64,000 nucleotides of DNA from assembly GCA_965153355.1 (NCBI GenBank), contig OZ231126.1, positions 70,990,001 through 71,054,000 of the forward strand, in the 5' to 3' direction. The translations under genes and the position numbers were made by a program. This document shows, piece after piece, positions 11,178 through 22,904 of this stretch. The DNA is from Flaccisagitta enflata (lineage: Eukaryota > Chaetognatha > Sagittoidea > Aphragmophora). Within the stretch, counting starts at the first letter, position 1, and every line of letters starts with the position of its first letter. A model generated the notes under the pieces. That model had not been told where the DNA came from, did no database searches, and saw only the letters and a program-made list of their open reading frames with translations.

Positions 11178-11880
11178 TTTTGGGCAGCGGCCTCGAAGGG
11201 GTCGATGACGTATGCTTTCACACATATGGGGGATTTTTCTCCTCCTTCTCCTTTTTGGGCAGCGGCCCCAAAGGGGACGAAGTCCTGTAGAACACAGGGG
11301 GACTTTCGTTTGTTTGTCCGTTTGTCCGTCTGTTTGTTCGTCCCCCCCTATCAGACCCCTCAGGCCTCATATCTGGCCTCTCAGACCTCAAATCTGGCCT
11401 CTCAGGCCTCAAATCCGGCCTCTCAGGCCTCAAATCCGGCCTCTCAGGCCTCAAATCCAGCCTCTCAGGCCTCAAATCCAGCCTCTCAGGCCTCAAATCC
11501 AGCCTCTCAGGCCTCAAATCCAGCCTATCAGGCTTCAAAACCAGCCTTTTGGTCCTCAGATCCAACCTCTCAGGCCTCAAACCTGCCTCTCAGGCTTCAA
11601 ATTAGGCCTCTCTGGCCTCAAATCAGCTATCCAAGCATCAATTTACTGCTCTCAAACCGTATTCCAGCTCTCTCAAGCCTCAAGTCAGCCCTCTCAAGCT
11701 TCCGATTGGCATTCTCAGACCTTACATCAGCCTTCTCAGACCTCTGTCTAGGCCCTATGTTTTACAGGACTTCGTCCCCTTCGGGGCCGCTGCCCTGCTT
11801 CCCCTCACTCAAATTCATTATTACTCAAAGCTGGGCAACGGGTATCGCTGACCACATATTGCCCTTGGGCGACCTGTTCT
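11178..11880. repeat. CTCAGGCC minisatellite element with clean 21-bp tandem array (ChaC intron 1)
   Basis: GGGCAGCGGCCCCAAAGGGG, GTCCTGTAGAACACAGGGGG, then about a dozen 21-bp units of the form CTCTCAGGCCTCAAATCCAGC at 11350-11540. It closes with CAGGACTTCGTCCCC, GGGGCCGCTGCCCTGC and GCCCTTGGGCGACCTG, the inverted flank. Confidence 0.8.
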
Positions 11881-11889
11881 CCGTCCATC

Positions 11890-12175
11890 CCCCCCCCCCC
11901 CCAACTCAATCCCATCCTCAAGGCTTAGATCCAAGCCTTGAGGCCTGAATCCCATTTTTGAGGCCCATATCCCAGCCTCAAGGCTAAAATCCAGGTGTCA
12001 AGGACAAGATCTCAGCCCAAAGGCCCAAATCCCAATGGCTAGGGGGGAGAAGGAGAAACTTCCCTGTATCTGTCAAAGCATAAGTCATCAACCCCTTTGG
12101 GGCCACTGCCTCGCTCCCTCTCTCAACTCCAATAGTAACCTACTTAGGGCAAGGGCACCGCTGACCAGCAAACGC
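11890..12175. repeat. Related minisatellite element (AAGGC subfamily)
   Basis: Poly-C, then units with CCTTGAGGCC..ATCCCA, GTCATCAACCCCTTTGGGGCC, ending near ACCGCTGACC. Lies in ChaC intron 1. Confidence 0.6.
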
Positions 12176-12197
12176 TTCTGCGACTATTCTAAGTTGT

Positions 12198-12460
12198 TTT
12201 CAAGCAATTTTCATGTTCCATTTGCATAATCAATGACCTATATGCTTACAAAAATGATTCTCAACTTGATCTAGGCATTACGTCATTAATTCTGTAGTTG
12301 TGTAAAATGACTACGGACAAAATTTCCCATCTAACTACAGAATCTGTATAATCTACATAACTATAGCATGCGTGATAGAGTGCCTAGGTCAAGACCAAAT
12401 GTTTTATCCAATCAGAATGGGCTCTAATTATGGGAATGGAACATCGAAAATGCTTGGAAA
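12198..12460. mobile_element. Fold-back MITE in ChaC intron 1
   Basis: Inverted ends TTTCAAGCAATTTTCATGTTCC and its partner GGAACATCGAAAATGCTTGG; ACTTGATCTAGGCA and its complement TGCCTAGGTCAAG lie inside. Copy of the same family as 39729-39985. Confidence 0.65.
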
Positions 12461-12593
12461 TACTTTTTTTTCATTCAAATGCTCAAACCAAGCCCATCCT
12501 CATGATTTTCGCGATTATTTTGTCAGTAGGATACATCCTTAGTTTTTGCAAAACAAAAGAATCATGATTCAACTAACTGATTACAATAATCAG

Positions 12594-12916
12594 GTTTGGG
12601 GAGTGGCCTTTGAAATTCCGTTGGATGAAAAAACTCAAACGCATTTGGATCATCGTGAAGCCGGAGGATATTCAAGATGTGAAGCCACATTTTATCCAAC
12701 GGGAGACTGCAGCGTGAATGACGCCTTTAAGATCAACAAAATCGCAGCAGGAAACAAGAATTATGACAACGACAACGGCGACGACGACAACGGCAATCTT
12801 GCACAGTCGGAAATTCCCGTCAACGTCTTTATCGCCTCTGCGGAAGTGGAGGAATATTTGGGCCCACAACCGTTGGAGTCGATTGCTGACGTCATCGCGG
12901 TCTCGGTTGGACCAAG
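12594..12916 (+). CDS. CHAC: ChaC-type gamma-glutamylcyclotransferase, exon 2 of 3
   Basis: Exon 2 encodes residues 77-183 and two bases of codon 184. The acceptor is AATCAG|GTTTGG and the donor CCAAG|GTTAGA. It opens with WGVAF, the usual strand after the ChaC PGRVVTL block. It contains HREAGGY (96-102), whose Glu98 corresponds to the catalytic glutamate of the family (the Glu in the REx-GGY motif), followed by TFYP. YLGP near residue 164-167 is also family-typical. Between TFYP and YLGP lies a non-conserved Asp/Asn/Gly-rich loop (about 130-144) encoded by GAC/AAC/GGC triplets, which looks like trinucleotide-repeat expansion. The following intron is 21,944 nt long and contains the whole SLC1 gene on the other strand. 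Confidence 0.93.
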
Positions 12917-12934
12917 GTTAGATAATACTATCTA

Positions 12935-14139
12935 GATTAAAAGTTTGTCACGTTTTTGAGGTAGGGTCCGTTTATTTAATAATTGATACAAATTCCATGT
13001 AAGATATACACTAGATACTTGGTGCGATCTTTCTCCACATCTTCAGTGTGAACATTTTCAGTTCTTCTTTGGACGTTGCTTGCTCTTTGCTCTGTAGATG
13101 CCTCAAAGAGCCACAATTGCGCTCTCATTGACCAAAGAAATCTGTAACAAAAGAAGCAATCTTGTATCGCATGTCAATTCTAGATAATTCAACATAATTG
13201 AATGTGGTTTGCAGCATTCAATCAGAAATTTGCTCTAGTTTCTGAATTTCACAGATTTTTTTATAAATAGAATTATTAAAGAATAGAGATATTGCTTGAT
13301 AAGTGAGGTGACAAACATATGATCTAGATAGTGTTATAAAATATAAAGTAGAGCAATCAACACTGACTCATAAGAGTTCTAAATAGTCCAGTTCCTTATG
13401 GGAGGAATCAAAAGCATATCGGCGTTTTTGGAGAAAGTTACCAAAATTTGCATACAGGTACAGTTTTTGATGCTGAACAACATGGAAAGAGCTACTTGAC
13501 CAAAAGATGGCATGGCCTTTTAAAAAAAATGCGTTTTTCAGAAAAAAAATTGGGAAAAATTGTACTGACGCCAATGCCATAAAAAATTTAGGGATGTAAA
13601 CTACATGTTTTGTTTACTTGCATACCAAATTTTAGCAAAATCCGTCAAGTAGAAGCGGAGATATTGCGTTTCAAAGTCTAGGCCTGTTTTTCAAAAAATG
13701 GCTAAGTTTCATTTTTTTAGCAAGAAATATAATTTTTTTGAGCCAGATGCCTAAAATCTTCCATATTGATGCCAAATGTCCATATGCACCTGGAAAAAAA
13801 ACGGCATTAAAGTTTGTGCCCTATTTTTTCCAAAATAGCTAAAAAAAAACCAAAAAAATGTTGCAAATTTTATTTTCTTTTTAAATCTTTGGTATTTTTC
13901 AAAAAATGATGCCAATGGTGGGAATCATACCTCTGTATGAATATAAACATAAACCCAAGGTTTCAGGACACTGGCGAGTCTGAAAGAACAGAAAATATTT
14001 TCAAATTTTTAAAGAATGCCTAATTTTTTTTGAATTCTTGGATACCCATGGCTTTTTGGCACCTCTGAGCCCAAACAACTTGAGCTAATAAAAACAAATT
14101 TGGCATGTAGGTTCTCAACATCCATGCGCAACTTTATGC
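12935..14139. other. AT-rich ChaC intron 2 sequence
   Basis: A- and T-runs, no coding signal or clear repeat boundary; some phrases (CAAAATCCGTCAAGTAGAAGC) look like decayed MITE arms. Confidence 0.4.
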
Positions 14140-15556
14140 CAAATCAATTATATATAGGCCTTCTTATTCACAAAATTAATTTTCTTGTATTTACTGGTCA
14201 TCCAAGTGTAACAACTTTGTTATTCCATTCTCTGCATTTCTGCCCTTTATGCCCATGTCCTGTTCACGTGCTGTATCTGGACGTGTAAACAACATGCGAC
14301 TATACTATTTTATTACACTATTACTATTTTATTGTTAGTATACACTTCCGAGCTTCTCATTGGATGAGCCAGTCATAAAGTAAGGGGGTCTACCTACCAA
14401 ATTACCAATGGACACACCCTCTCATAGAATCTTTCAGCAAGCAACTAAAAAATACTTAATCTTTGGGACAGCTGTCCAAAAAGCCTTGTATGGTACCCAC
14501 AGCCTTTAAAAAAATCTGAAAATGTCCCAAACCCCCTATCAACCTTTAAATCAGCCAGTTATGGCCAAAAACAGCAATAAGCAGAATCTAGGAATCTATG
14601 AGATGCCTGAAATAATAAAATTTATCTGCATAGGCCGATTCATCTCTTAACCCTGTAATCCCCAAATCTCACCCTGAAAACAAAGGGTCAATGTTCTGTA
14701 GAACACAGGTGAATTTCTTCCATCCGTCCCTAATCAGCTCTTTCAAGCCTCAAATCTGCCCTCTCAGGCTGATAAACCTTCTCAGGCCTCGAATATGCCT
14801 TCTCAGGCCTCCATAAAGGCTTTTCAGGCCTTTGATGATTCTTTTCCAGTTTTGGGTTTGAAATCTAGTTTGCAATTCTCAGGCCTGAAATAGATGAATC
14901 AGGGGCTCCCTCAATGGCTCAATTCTAGCCCTCCAAGCCCAATTTAAGCCCCTAAAGTCATACTATACTTCTCATGCATGAACTCGACTCCCAAAAAGAC
15001 TACAAAGAATTGACCCCTGCATTTTACAGGACATTTGGAGCCACTGCCCTGCTCTCACCCTACTTCTTCAGCAAAAGACCTCGGGAAGGGCAATGGATAC
15101 CGCTGACCATTCACATTCCTTATGTCACAAAGGCATAGGTAGCGGGCCAATGTGTCAGGTTTCATGCGGACCGACAAATAACACAACAATCTTTGGTTAA
15201 CAGATTTTAATACAAGTTGTGTAAGACAAATGAAGGCGATCAATGAATACACTGAGAGGGGTGCCTTTATATGCCCAGCTTACGATAATGCACGTATATC
15301 CAACGCGACCCCCTTACTTTATGACTGGCTCATCCAATGAGAAGCTTGGAAGTGTATACTAACAATAAAATAGTAATAGTGTAATAAAATAGTATAGTCG
15401 CATGTTGTTTACACGTCCAGATTCAGCACGTGAACAGGACATGGGCATAAAGGGCAGAAATGCAGAGAACGGAATAACAAAGTTGTTACACTTGGATGAC
15501 CAGTAAATACTAGAAAATTAATTTTGTGAATAAGAAGGCCTATATATAATTGATTT
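14140..15556. repeat. 1.4-kb inverted repeat in ChaC intron 2
   Basis: Arms of about 250 bp (14140-14390 and 15307-15556), nearly identical: AATTATATATAGGCCTTC, CATCCAAGTGTAACAACTTT and GAGCCAGTCATAAAGTAAGG all recur in complement. The centre contains a CTCAGGCC element. The hAT-type copy 15559-15845 starts right at the outer end of the right arm. Confidence 0.8.
14692..15115. repeat. CTCAGGCC minisatellite element, degraded
   Basis: TTCTGTAGAACACAGG, several CTCAGGCCT units, then GGACATTTGGAGCCACTGCCCTGC and GATACCGCTGACCAT. Confidence 0.55.
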
Positions 15557-15558
15557 TT

Positions 15559-15845
15559 ACCCCCCCCCCGTGGGGGGGGGAATCAAAGGGTTTGGAGATG
15601 GGGAAAAAACCAAAGGGGGAAAAAGAGAAAAAAAAAGAAAATTGGGGGAAATATAACTTTTGGCAGTACCAAATCATAGATGCTGACTTAAAACACAATT
15701 TAACACCATTTAAACTTTAACTACACCGTTTTACTGCCTTATGGGGAAGAAAATCATAGATTTTAAAACGTCTCGCAACGCATCGCTGGGAAGCAAATCA
15801 AAGGCAGGGGGGGAATCAAAAGCGACTCAACTACATACACCCCTG
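15559..15845. mobile_element. hAT-type MITE copy with poorly defined left end
   Basis: Shares GGGTTTGGAGATGGGG, GGGGAAGAAAATC and the terminus TACATACACCCCTG with the other two copies. The left end is masked by a poly-C/poly-G stretch and abuts an arm of the fold-back 14140-15556, so no confident target duplication can be given. Confidence 0.65.
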
Positions 15846-16041
15846 TGAATAGGACTGATTGCAAAAATCATGTGTAGAATCATTGGAGAACAATTCCCAC
15901 ACTCATTGCCTAGATAACCCTTTATTCACTTGCTTATAGGCTCTTCGAATTTTTTCCTTTACAAAAAAGAGAAAATTCATGACCACTGTCCTAATTGTAA
16001 AGATCGATACATTTATATCTGGAATTATTAACATGAGCTTT

Positions 16042-16480
16042 CATGTAGCAAAAACATCAGTTTTGGGTTCACATACATTTATTGGTGGAAAAATAGTCTT
16101 AATTTTCGAGTAATTTAGCTTACTCATAATTCATAGACAAGGAAAGACAGAAAGAGACAGATATTTATAGGGAGAGAAATGACTAAGAGATAAAGAGAGA
16201 CTACAGGATTACCAGACAAAGAAAAGAGAGAGAGACTAATCATGAATTAGAAAAGAAAAGAGAGAGATTAGTGAGAGTGATTAGTCTCTCTCTCTTTTCT
16301 TTGTCTTGTAATCCTGTAGTCTCTCTTTATCTCTTAGTCATTTCTCTCCCTATAAATATCTGTCTCTTTCTGTCTTTCCTTGTCTATGAATTATGAGTAA
16401 GCTAAATTACTCGAGAATTTAGACTATTTTTCCACCAATGAATGTATGTGAACCCAAAACTGATGTTTTTGCTCCATGAA
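16042..16480. repeat. Near-perfect 440-bp palindrome
   Basis: Arms of about 200 bp, for example CTATAAATATCTGTCTCTTT against its complement, with a short GA-rich centre near 16250-16280. It would form a long hairpin in single-stranded form. Confidence 0.85.
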
Positions 16481-16879
16481 TGATTATTCACCATACATAT
16501 GATGTCTCTGAAAAACATGAGCTTGATAAGGAAAGTATTTCTAATTTAAGATGCCAAGAACAAAAATAAACAAAGGAAATAGTTTCAGATTATCTATTAT
16601 TTCTGATGCATAGGTCATCTGCACCTGTAGGGCCGCTGCACTTTAAGAATCAATAAATACAATGTGCGAAATTTGACAGATGGGCTTTTGCAACATGTAA
16701 CATGGATTCTGTTCAATGTATTTTATTTCTTCTTAGTTTTAATGTAAAGACAACAAGTTCATTGGACCTAAGTCGTGTGCATTGACATTTTCGCAAAAAT
16801 TCGGCACAGACAGACAGGCAGACAGACTGAAATTTTTAAAATGACCCTTGAAATAGCAGTCTTAACCTCCCTGTGTACC

Positions 16880-17290
16880 TGGTATGTCGTTTCTCAAAAG
16901 GGGCCCACAATCCAGCCCCATATCTTGATGCTGGATCTCGGAATCGCTATCTGGAGTAGGGCGGCTACCTGGAGGGTCAAATATGGTCAAATTTCAGAAT
17001 GCCTCAGCCAACTAACCATACACTCTACGTCATATTTGAAAAGGAATTGAGGCCAGCGGAGATCGGTATCTGGAAAGAAAACCCGCACGGCAACACTATA
17101 GAGTTACAATGGGCGTAAAATTGCTTTCATATACTTTACCATTGTGTTGCCGTGCGGGTTTCTTGATCAAATACCGACCTCTGCTTGTCTGATTTACTGC
17201 CCAAATGCTGCTTAGAATGTATGGTTAGATGGCGGAGATATATTAAATTTTGAGCCAAATTCACCCTTCAGGTAACCAGCCTAATCTGGA
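16880..17290. mobile_element. Fold-back element with AACCCGCACGGCAACA core
   Basis: AACCCGCACGGCAACACTAT at 17080 and its complement at 17140-17162. Outer parts CTAACCATACA/TGTATGGTTAG also pair. A single arm recurs at 23880-24015 (GTTGCCGTGTGGGTGTCC). Confidence 0.65.
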
Positions 17291-17387
17291 GTGGAAAAGG
17301 GTAGCCAGATCTTGATTGCTCTAAATATACTGATTCTTGGTCTAAGACAACACTACAAGTTCCAGGAACAAAAGGTCTGTCCAGATA

Positions 17388-17768
<381 letters not shown>

Positions 17769-18049
17769 ATTGCATACAGCGATTCATATTGCAGGTAGTA
17801 ATAACTAGAGTCATCAAATATTCATTCTGTTGTTATATAAACTTGCAAAAAAGCTTGATAGGCTCCAACATATAGCTATTTCTTATTGACTGGTTTTCAT
17901 TTTATTCTATTTTGAAGATTTCTCAAAAAGCACATGGGGAATGAATTTACTTTTACTAGTTACATGTATATCAGCTCAATGCTACACAAGAATATAGAGA
18001 AGCCCTCTTCCATATGATTTTTCACTCAGATTTTTTTTAAAGCACAGTG

Positions 18050-18341
<292 letters not shown>

Positions 18342-18537
18342 ATGGACAAAAAGAATGTTAAAGACACTTAAATTGGCAAAAAAACAACAATTCTAAATGC
18401 AGTAGATATTAAAAAAAAACAGCATAGAAATAAAAGAAAACTACTTCTTTGACACAGTCAAACACTTATACTCATCAGATTGATGAAAGGGAAAAAGTTG
18501 ATATATACATGTATAAAGGGAAACAGCAAAAAAGATC

Positions 18538-19110
<573 letters not shown>

Positions 19111-19814
19111 AAAGAGAGAGAGAGAGAGTGAAAGAGAAAATAAGTTAATAATAGTAGAGTGAAAAGGAAAGAAAGAGAATCAGGTTCCTGAAGTCGACCA
19201 ACACACGCTATATGGGATTGCTTTCTTGCTCCAGATTCTGATGTTGTTTAGAGGGCCAGAGCTGGCTTCTTACTTTAAAGAGACTATGGAGAATATGGCC
19301 AGATGCTGCATCAAGATCTAGCCCTGGATCGCGGATGCGTTTTGAGAGATGACATATCATCTGTGTATTCTCTTATGTTCAAAAGTGTAAAAGCGCGAAT
19401 AGGCCATAGTGATTTGTGACGGACAAAGGTAAGGACGGAGGGATGGACGGATGGATGGACGGATGGATGGACGGACCGACAGATGGACCAAAAAGTGGCG
19501 TAGTGTGATTCAACTTGAGCTAAGCATTTCTGCTTTGATCCAGATATATAAAGTTTTTCAAGCTCTTTAACATGCTCATGAATCTCATTCATGAATCAAA
19601 TACAAAGACGTACAGTAGATGTCGTCTAGACTTGAAATTGCGGGGGAGCTCATAACCTCAGCATCAGTACAGTGAGGGGACTGATATTTCGCTAGTGACT
19701 AGTGTAATATATAGACCCTAAGGGGTTGACGATGGGGTATAGCATCCCCTACAGCTTACCTTACAAAAAAAAACTTTTAGTATAAAATGTTAGGATCAAT
19801 CATTTTTATAGCAG

Positions 19815-19920
19815 AATTTCAAAACCAGCCCGGGATTTGAACATGGAACTTTTCAAGAAATAATTTGATCAAGATGGATTTGAAGTCAAGTGAGTTAACC
19901 ACTAGGCCAATTCTAGCAGC
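19815..19920 (-). other. tRNA-like sequence inside the MITE
   Basis: The minus strand reads TTGGCCTAGTGGTTAACTCA (A-box-like), then GACTTCAAATCC, and after a long variable region TGTTCAAATCCCGGGCTGG (B-box-like). The spacing resembles a class II (Ser/Leu-type) tRNA, but the acceptor stem does not close. It is not an intact tRNA gene. Confidence 0.5.
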
Positions 19921-20030
19921 TGTATGAGCAGAGCAAATTTGATTTAGTCTATTCAATAGAATTCTCTATCCACAGAGCTGCCATTCCCCATCATCAACCC
20001 TATAGGACATAAGCATTATACAGACACAGT

Positions 20031-20036
20031 TTTATT
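20031..20036 (-). promoter_or_regulatory. candidate SLC1 polyadenylation signal inside a MITE
   Basis: AATAAA on the minus strand lies 107 nt beyond the SLC1 stop codon. It is inside the TA-flanked element 19613-20103 rather than in unique 3' DNA. It is the first canonical hexamer I noticed downstream; use is inferred. Confidence 0.35.
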
Positions 20037-20142
20037 TCATTAGCACATATAGTAGTTAGGATATGAGGGCCCCCATATTTCCAAGTCTAGACGACATCTA
20101 CTGTACAATCAGCAAAATTTGTGAAAAGCGAAAATTTTTCCA

Positions 20143-20540
20143 TCAGATTTTCGAGCATTGAGATTTGTTTGATGTGGACTGGCTTGCATTATCTGGGTGG
20201 CAAGTTTCAAGCTGGAATTTCAAGATGGAATTGCTACCATCCTCGCTGCCACTGTTTTCACTTTTGCTACCATGTTGCAGGTCGTTTTCATCAATAAAGA
20301 TGGATGCGTCAGCGCTGGGTAGTTGGTAGAGTGAATTGGCGGTGCTTTTGTCGTTATTCGGCGGCTGCGCCTGCAGGTGTTTATCGCAGAGTTTTTGTAC
20401 AACAGCGACACCGATGGTGTCGCCGCTGACATTGGCAGCAGTGCGGAAACGATCGAGAAACCAATCAACCGCCAACAAAAGCGAAATGTCCTCTACGGGG
20501 AGATTCACCGCGTTCAACACGATGATCATAGTTACCATGC
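20143..20540 (-). CDS. EAAT: SLC1/EAAT transporter, exon 10 (TM8 and C-terminal tail, stop)
   Basis: Encodes residues 399-530 and the stop. TM8 reads AVDWFLDRFRTAANVSGD, with Asp424, Asp428, Arg429, Arg431, Asn435 and Asp439 aligning with EAAT3 D440, D444, R445, R447, N451 and D455. Arg431 (EAAT3 R447) is the side-chain-carboxylate ligand that distinguishes acidic amino-acid carriers from ASCT-type neutral carriers. The tail of about 80 residues is hydrophilic, Ser/Asn-rich and unconserved. It ends in SKI, which fits a class I PDZ ligand (S/T-x-hydrophobic). The acceptor is TTAAAACAG|GCATGG. Confidence 0.95.
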
Positions 20541-20549
20541 CTGTTTTAA

Positions 20550-21140
20550 AAAAAACAGGTCGCCCAAGGGCAATAAATGGTCAGCGATACCCGTTGCCCT
20601 GCTTTGCATGGTTGTAAATTGGAATGAGAGGCAGGGCAGCGGCCCCAAAGGGGACAAAGTCCTGTAGAACACAGGGGACTTTCGTTCGTTCGTTTGTTCA
20701 TCCGTCCGTCCGTCCGTCCGTCCATCCACCCCTCCCCAGGCCCTCTCAGGCCTGAAATTTGCCCTCTCAGGCCTAAAATCTGCCCTCACAGGCCTGAAAT
20801 CTGCCCTCTCAGGCCTTGCATCTGAGAGGAAAGATTTCAGGCCTGAAAGGGCAGATTTTAGGCCTGAGAGGGCAGATTTCAGGTCTGAAAGGGCAAATTT
20901 CAGGCCTAATAAGGCAGATTCAAGGCCTGAGATGAAAGATTCAAGGCCTGAGAGGGCATATTTCAGGCCTGAGAGGAAAGATTTTAGGCCTGAGAGAGCA
21001 GATTCCAGGCCTGAGAGGGCCTGGGGGGGGGACGAACGAACGGACAAACGAACGAACGAACGAACGAACGAACGAACAAAAGTCCCCTGTGTTCTACAGG
21101 ACTTCGTCCCCTTCAGGGCCGCTGCCCAAAAAGGCTTTAA
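20550..21140. repeat. CTCAGGCC element with opposed arrays in the last SLC1 intron
   Basis: Starts AGGTCGCCCAAGGGCAATA and carries GGGCAGCGGCCCCAAAGGGG and a TCCG array. Units in CCCTCTCAGGCC orientation (20730-20820) are followed by units in GGCCTGAGAGGG orientation (20830-21020), then an ACGA array and the inverted flank GGGGCCGCTGCCC. The whole is a fold-back. Confidence 0.8.
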
Positions 21141-21193
21141 ATACAACATAAAAGGTGCATTCTACAGATATAAAGTTTCCTTTTGACAAATCC

Positions 21194-21200
<7 letters not shown>

Positions 21201-21289
<89 letters not shown>
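21201..21289. repeat. (CT)n in last SLC1 intron
   Basis: Pure CT just downstream (on the gene strand) of the exon 9 donor. Confidence 0.95.
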
Positions 21290-21290
<1 letters not shown>

Positions 21291-21311
21291 GTTTGTTCTT
21301 TTACTCTTTAC

Positions 21312-21432
21312 CTGCAGTGGGGATGCCTGCTGCTCCGATTGAAGCCAACGTGGCTGTCAGAGAGATAGTGATGATTTGTCCAATATCCAGTGCAATACCA
21401 TGTAGTTGAGCAATAAACAAAGCCGCTATTGC
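21312..21432 (-). CDS. EAAT: SLC1/EAAT transporter, exon 9 (TM7-HP2)
   Basis: Encodes about residues 359-398. AALFIAQ follows TM7 as in animal EAATs, then [19 protein letters not shown] leads into the HP2 gate ([11 protein letters not shown], 389-399). Position 397 is Thr where many family members have Gln. The acceptor is TTTAG|GCAATA and the donor CTGCAG|GTAAAG. The intron between exons 8 and 9 holds a large AAC tract. Confidence 0.95.
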
Positions 21433-21509
21433 CTAAATTGGGCCAATGCAAAATTAACAATTAATCGCTGTCATTATTACAGAGGTCCACAACAGAAACA
21501 ACAACAGAA

Positions 21510-21910
<401 letters not shown>

Positions 21911-21968
21911 ATCCAATGAAGACATTCATTGTAAAGCAGATCAAATTTTGTTTGTGAGATTGTATTAC

Positions 21969-22146
21969 CTCATATAAGGCAGTCCCGTCCATGTTGATGG
22001 TAGCACCAATTGGCAGAACAAATTGCGCCACGCGACTGTCCATGTGGCACTCTTCCACTACACAGCGCATTGTTGCCGGAAGTGCGGCCGAGGACGACGA
22101 TGTCCCAAATGCCGTGAGCAAAGCTTGCGAAGTTTGCAAAATGTAT
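21969..22146 (-). CDS. EAAT: SLC1/EAAT transporter, exon 8 (HP1-TM7)
   Basis: Encodes about residues 299-358. It holds the serine-rich HP1 tip [13 protein letters not shown] (310-322), then [18 protein letters not shown], which contains the sodium- and substrate-site NMDGT of TM7. The Glu at the end (358) corresponds to EAAT3 Glu374, linked to proton/potassium coupling. The acceptor is CTATCAG|ATACAT and the donor TATGAG|GTAATA. Confidence 0.96.
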
Positions 22147-22299
22147 CTGATAGTGAAAAATAGAGAGAGACAGAGAAAGATTTTGTGCTTTTGGCTTTCA
22201 AGTCTCGGTTGCGCTTATCTTTGAATTGAATTATTCACTGTTTTTTTTCTTGCATTTTGTGCACTTTGGAAACTAAATTTAATAGTCGCAAAAGCGTTA

Positions 22300-22900
22300 G
22301 ATGGTCAGCGGTACCAGTTGCTCCTATGTGAGTGTATGTGGATGTATGATGGTGAGAGGGGCAGCGACCCCAAAGGGGCTGATGACCTATGCTCAGTATG
22401 CTTTGAGGCATGAGTCTGAGATTTGAGCCTTGATGCTGGGATTTGACCCTCAAGACCTGAATTTGAGCGTTGAGGATGGAATTTGAGCCTTGAGGCTGGG
22501 ATTTGAGCCTGGAAGCTGGGAATTGAACCTCAAAGCTGGGAATCAAGTCTCCATGCTGAGAATTGAGCCTTGAGGCTGGGATTTGAGCCTTGAGGCTGAG
22601 CCTCAACGCTGTCAATTGAGCCTTGAGGCTGGTAACTGAGCCTCAAAGCTAGGATTTGAGCCTTGAGGCTGGGATTGAAGCCTCAAGGCTGGGATTTGAG
22701 CTTTAAAGCTGGGATTTGAGTCTTGAGACTGGGATTTGACCCTATGAGCTGGAAATTAGGCCTCAAGGCTGGGATTTGAGCCTTGAGGCGGGGGGGGGAT
22801 GGAGAAGAAGAAGGAGGAGAAGGAGAAGAAGAAGGAAAACATCCTGCATATGTGAAAGCATAGGTCATTGGCCCCTTCTGGCCGCTGCCCAAAAGGAGAC
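22300..22900. repeat. GGGATTTGAGCCTTGAGGCT minisatellite element in SLC1 intron
   Basis: GGTCAGCGGTACCAG, GGGCAGCGACCCCAAAGGGGC, then about 18 units of about 20 bp (GCTGGGATTTGAGCCTTGAG), a GGAGAAGAAG tract and GCATAGGTCATTGGCCCCTTC..GCCGCTGCCC. Confidence 0.75.
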
Positions 22901-22904
22901 ATTG

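Larger units (their letters stand above)
19613..20103. mobile_element. TA-flanked MITE carrying a tRNA-like insert (minus)
   Basis: CAGTAGATGTCGTCTA at the left and TAGACGACATCTACTG at the right, both next to TA. Shares the whole sequence plan with 47851-48359 in reverse. It starts 40 nt downstream of the SLC1 stop codon. Confidence 0.85.

Noticed and set aside
11350-11540. 21-bp direct repeats resembling a CRISPR array
   Set aside because: Repeats are contiguous with no unique spacers, in an intron of a eukaryotic gene, and belong to a dispersed element.
11205-11948. 247-aa and 179-aa Pro/Ser/Gln-rich frames
   Set aside because: Encoded by the 21-bp minisatellite in ChaC intron 1; several frames are open at once.
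15527-15852. 8-bp duplication TGAATAAG/TGAATAGG for the hAT copy at 15559-15845
   Set aside because: The left TGAATA lies within a fold-back arm that continues past it, so the match is probably chance.
20143-20540. Neutral amino-acid (ASCT) carrier
   Set aside because: The TM8 DRFRT arginine is present; ASCT-type members have a small polar residue at that position.
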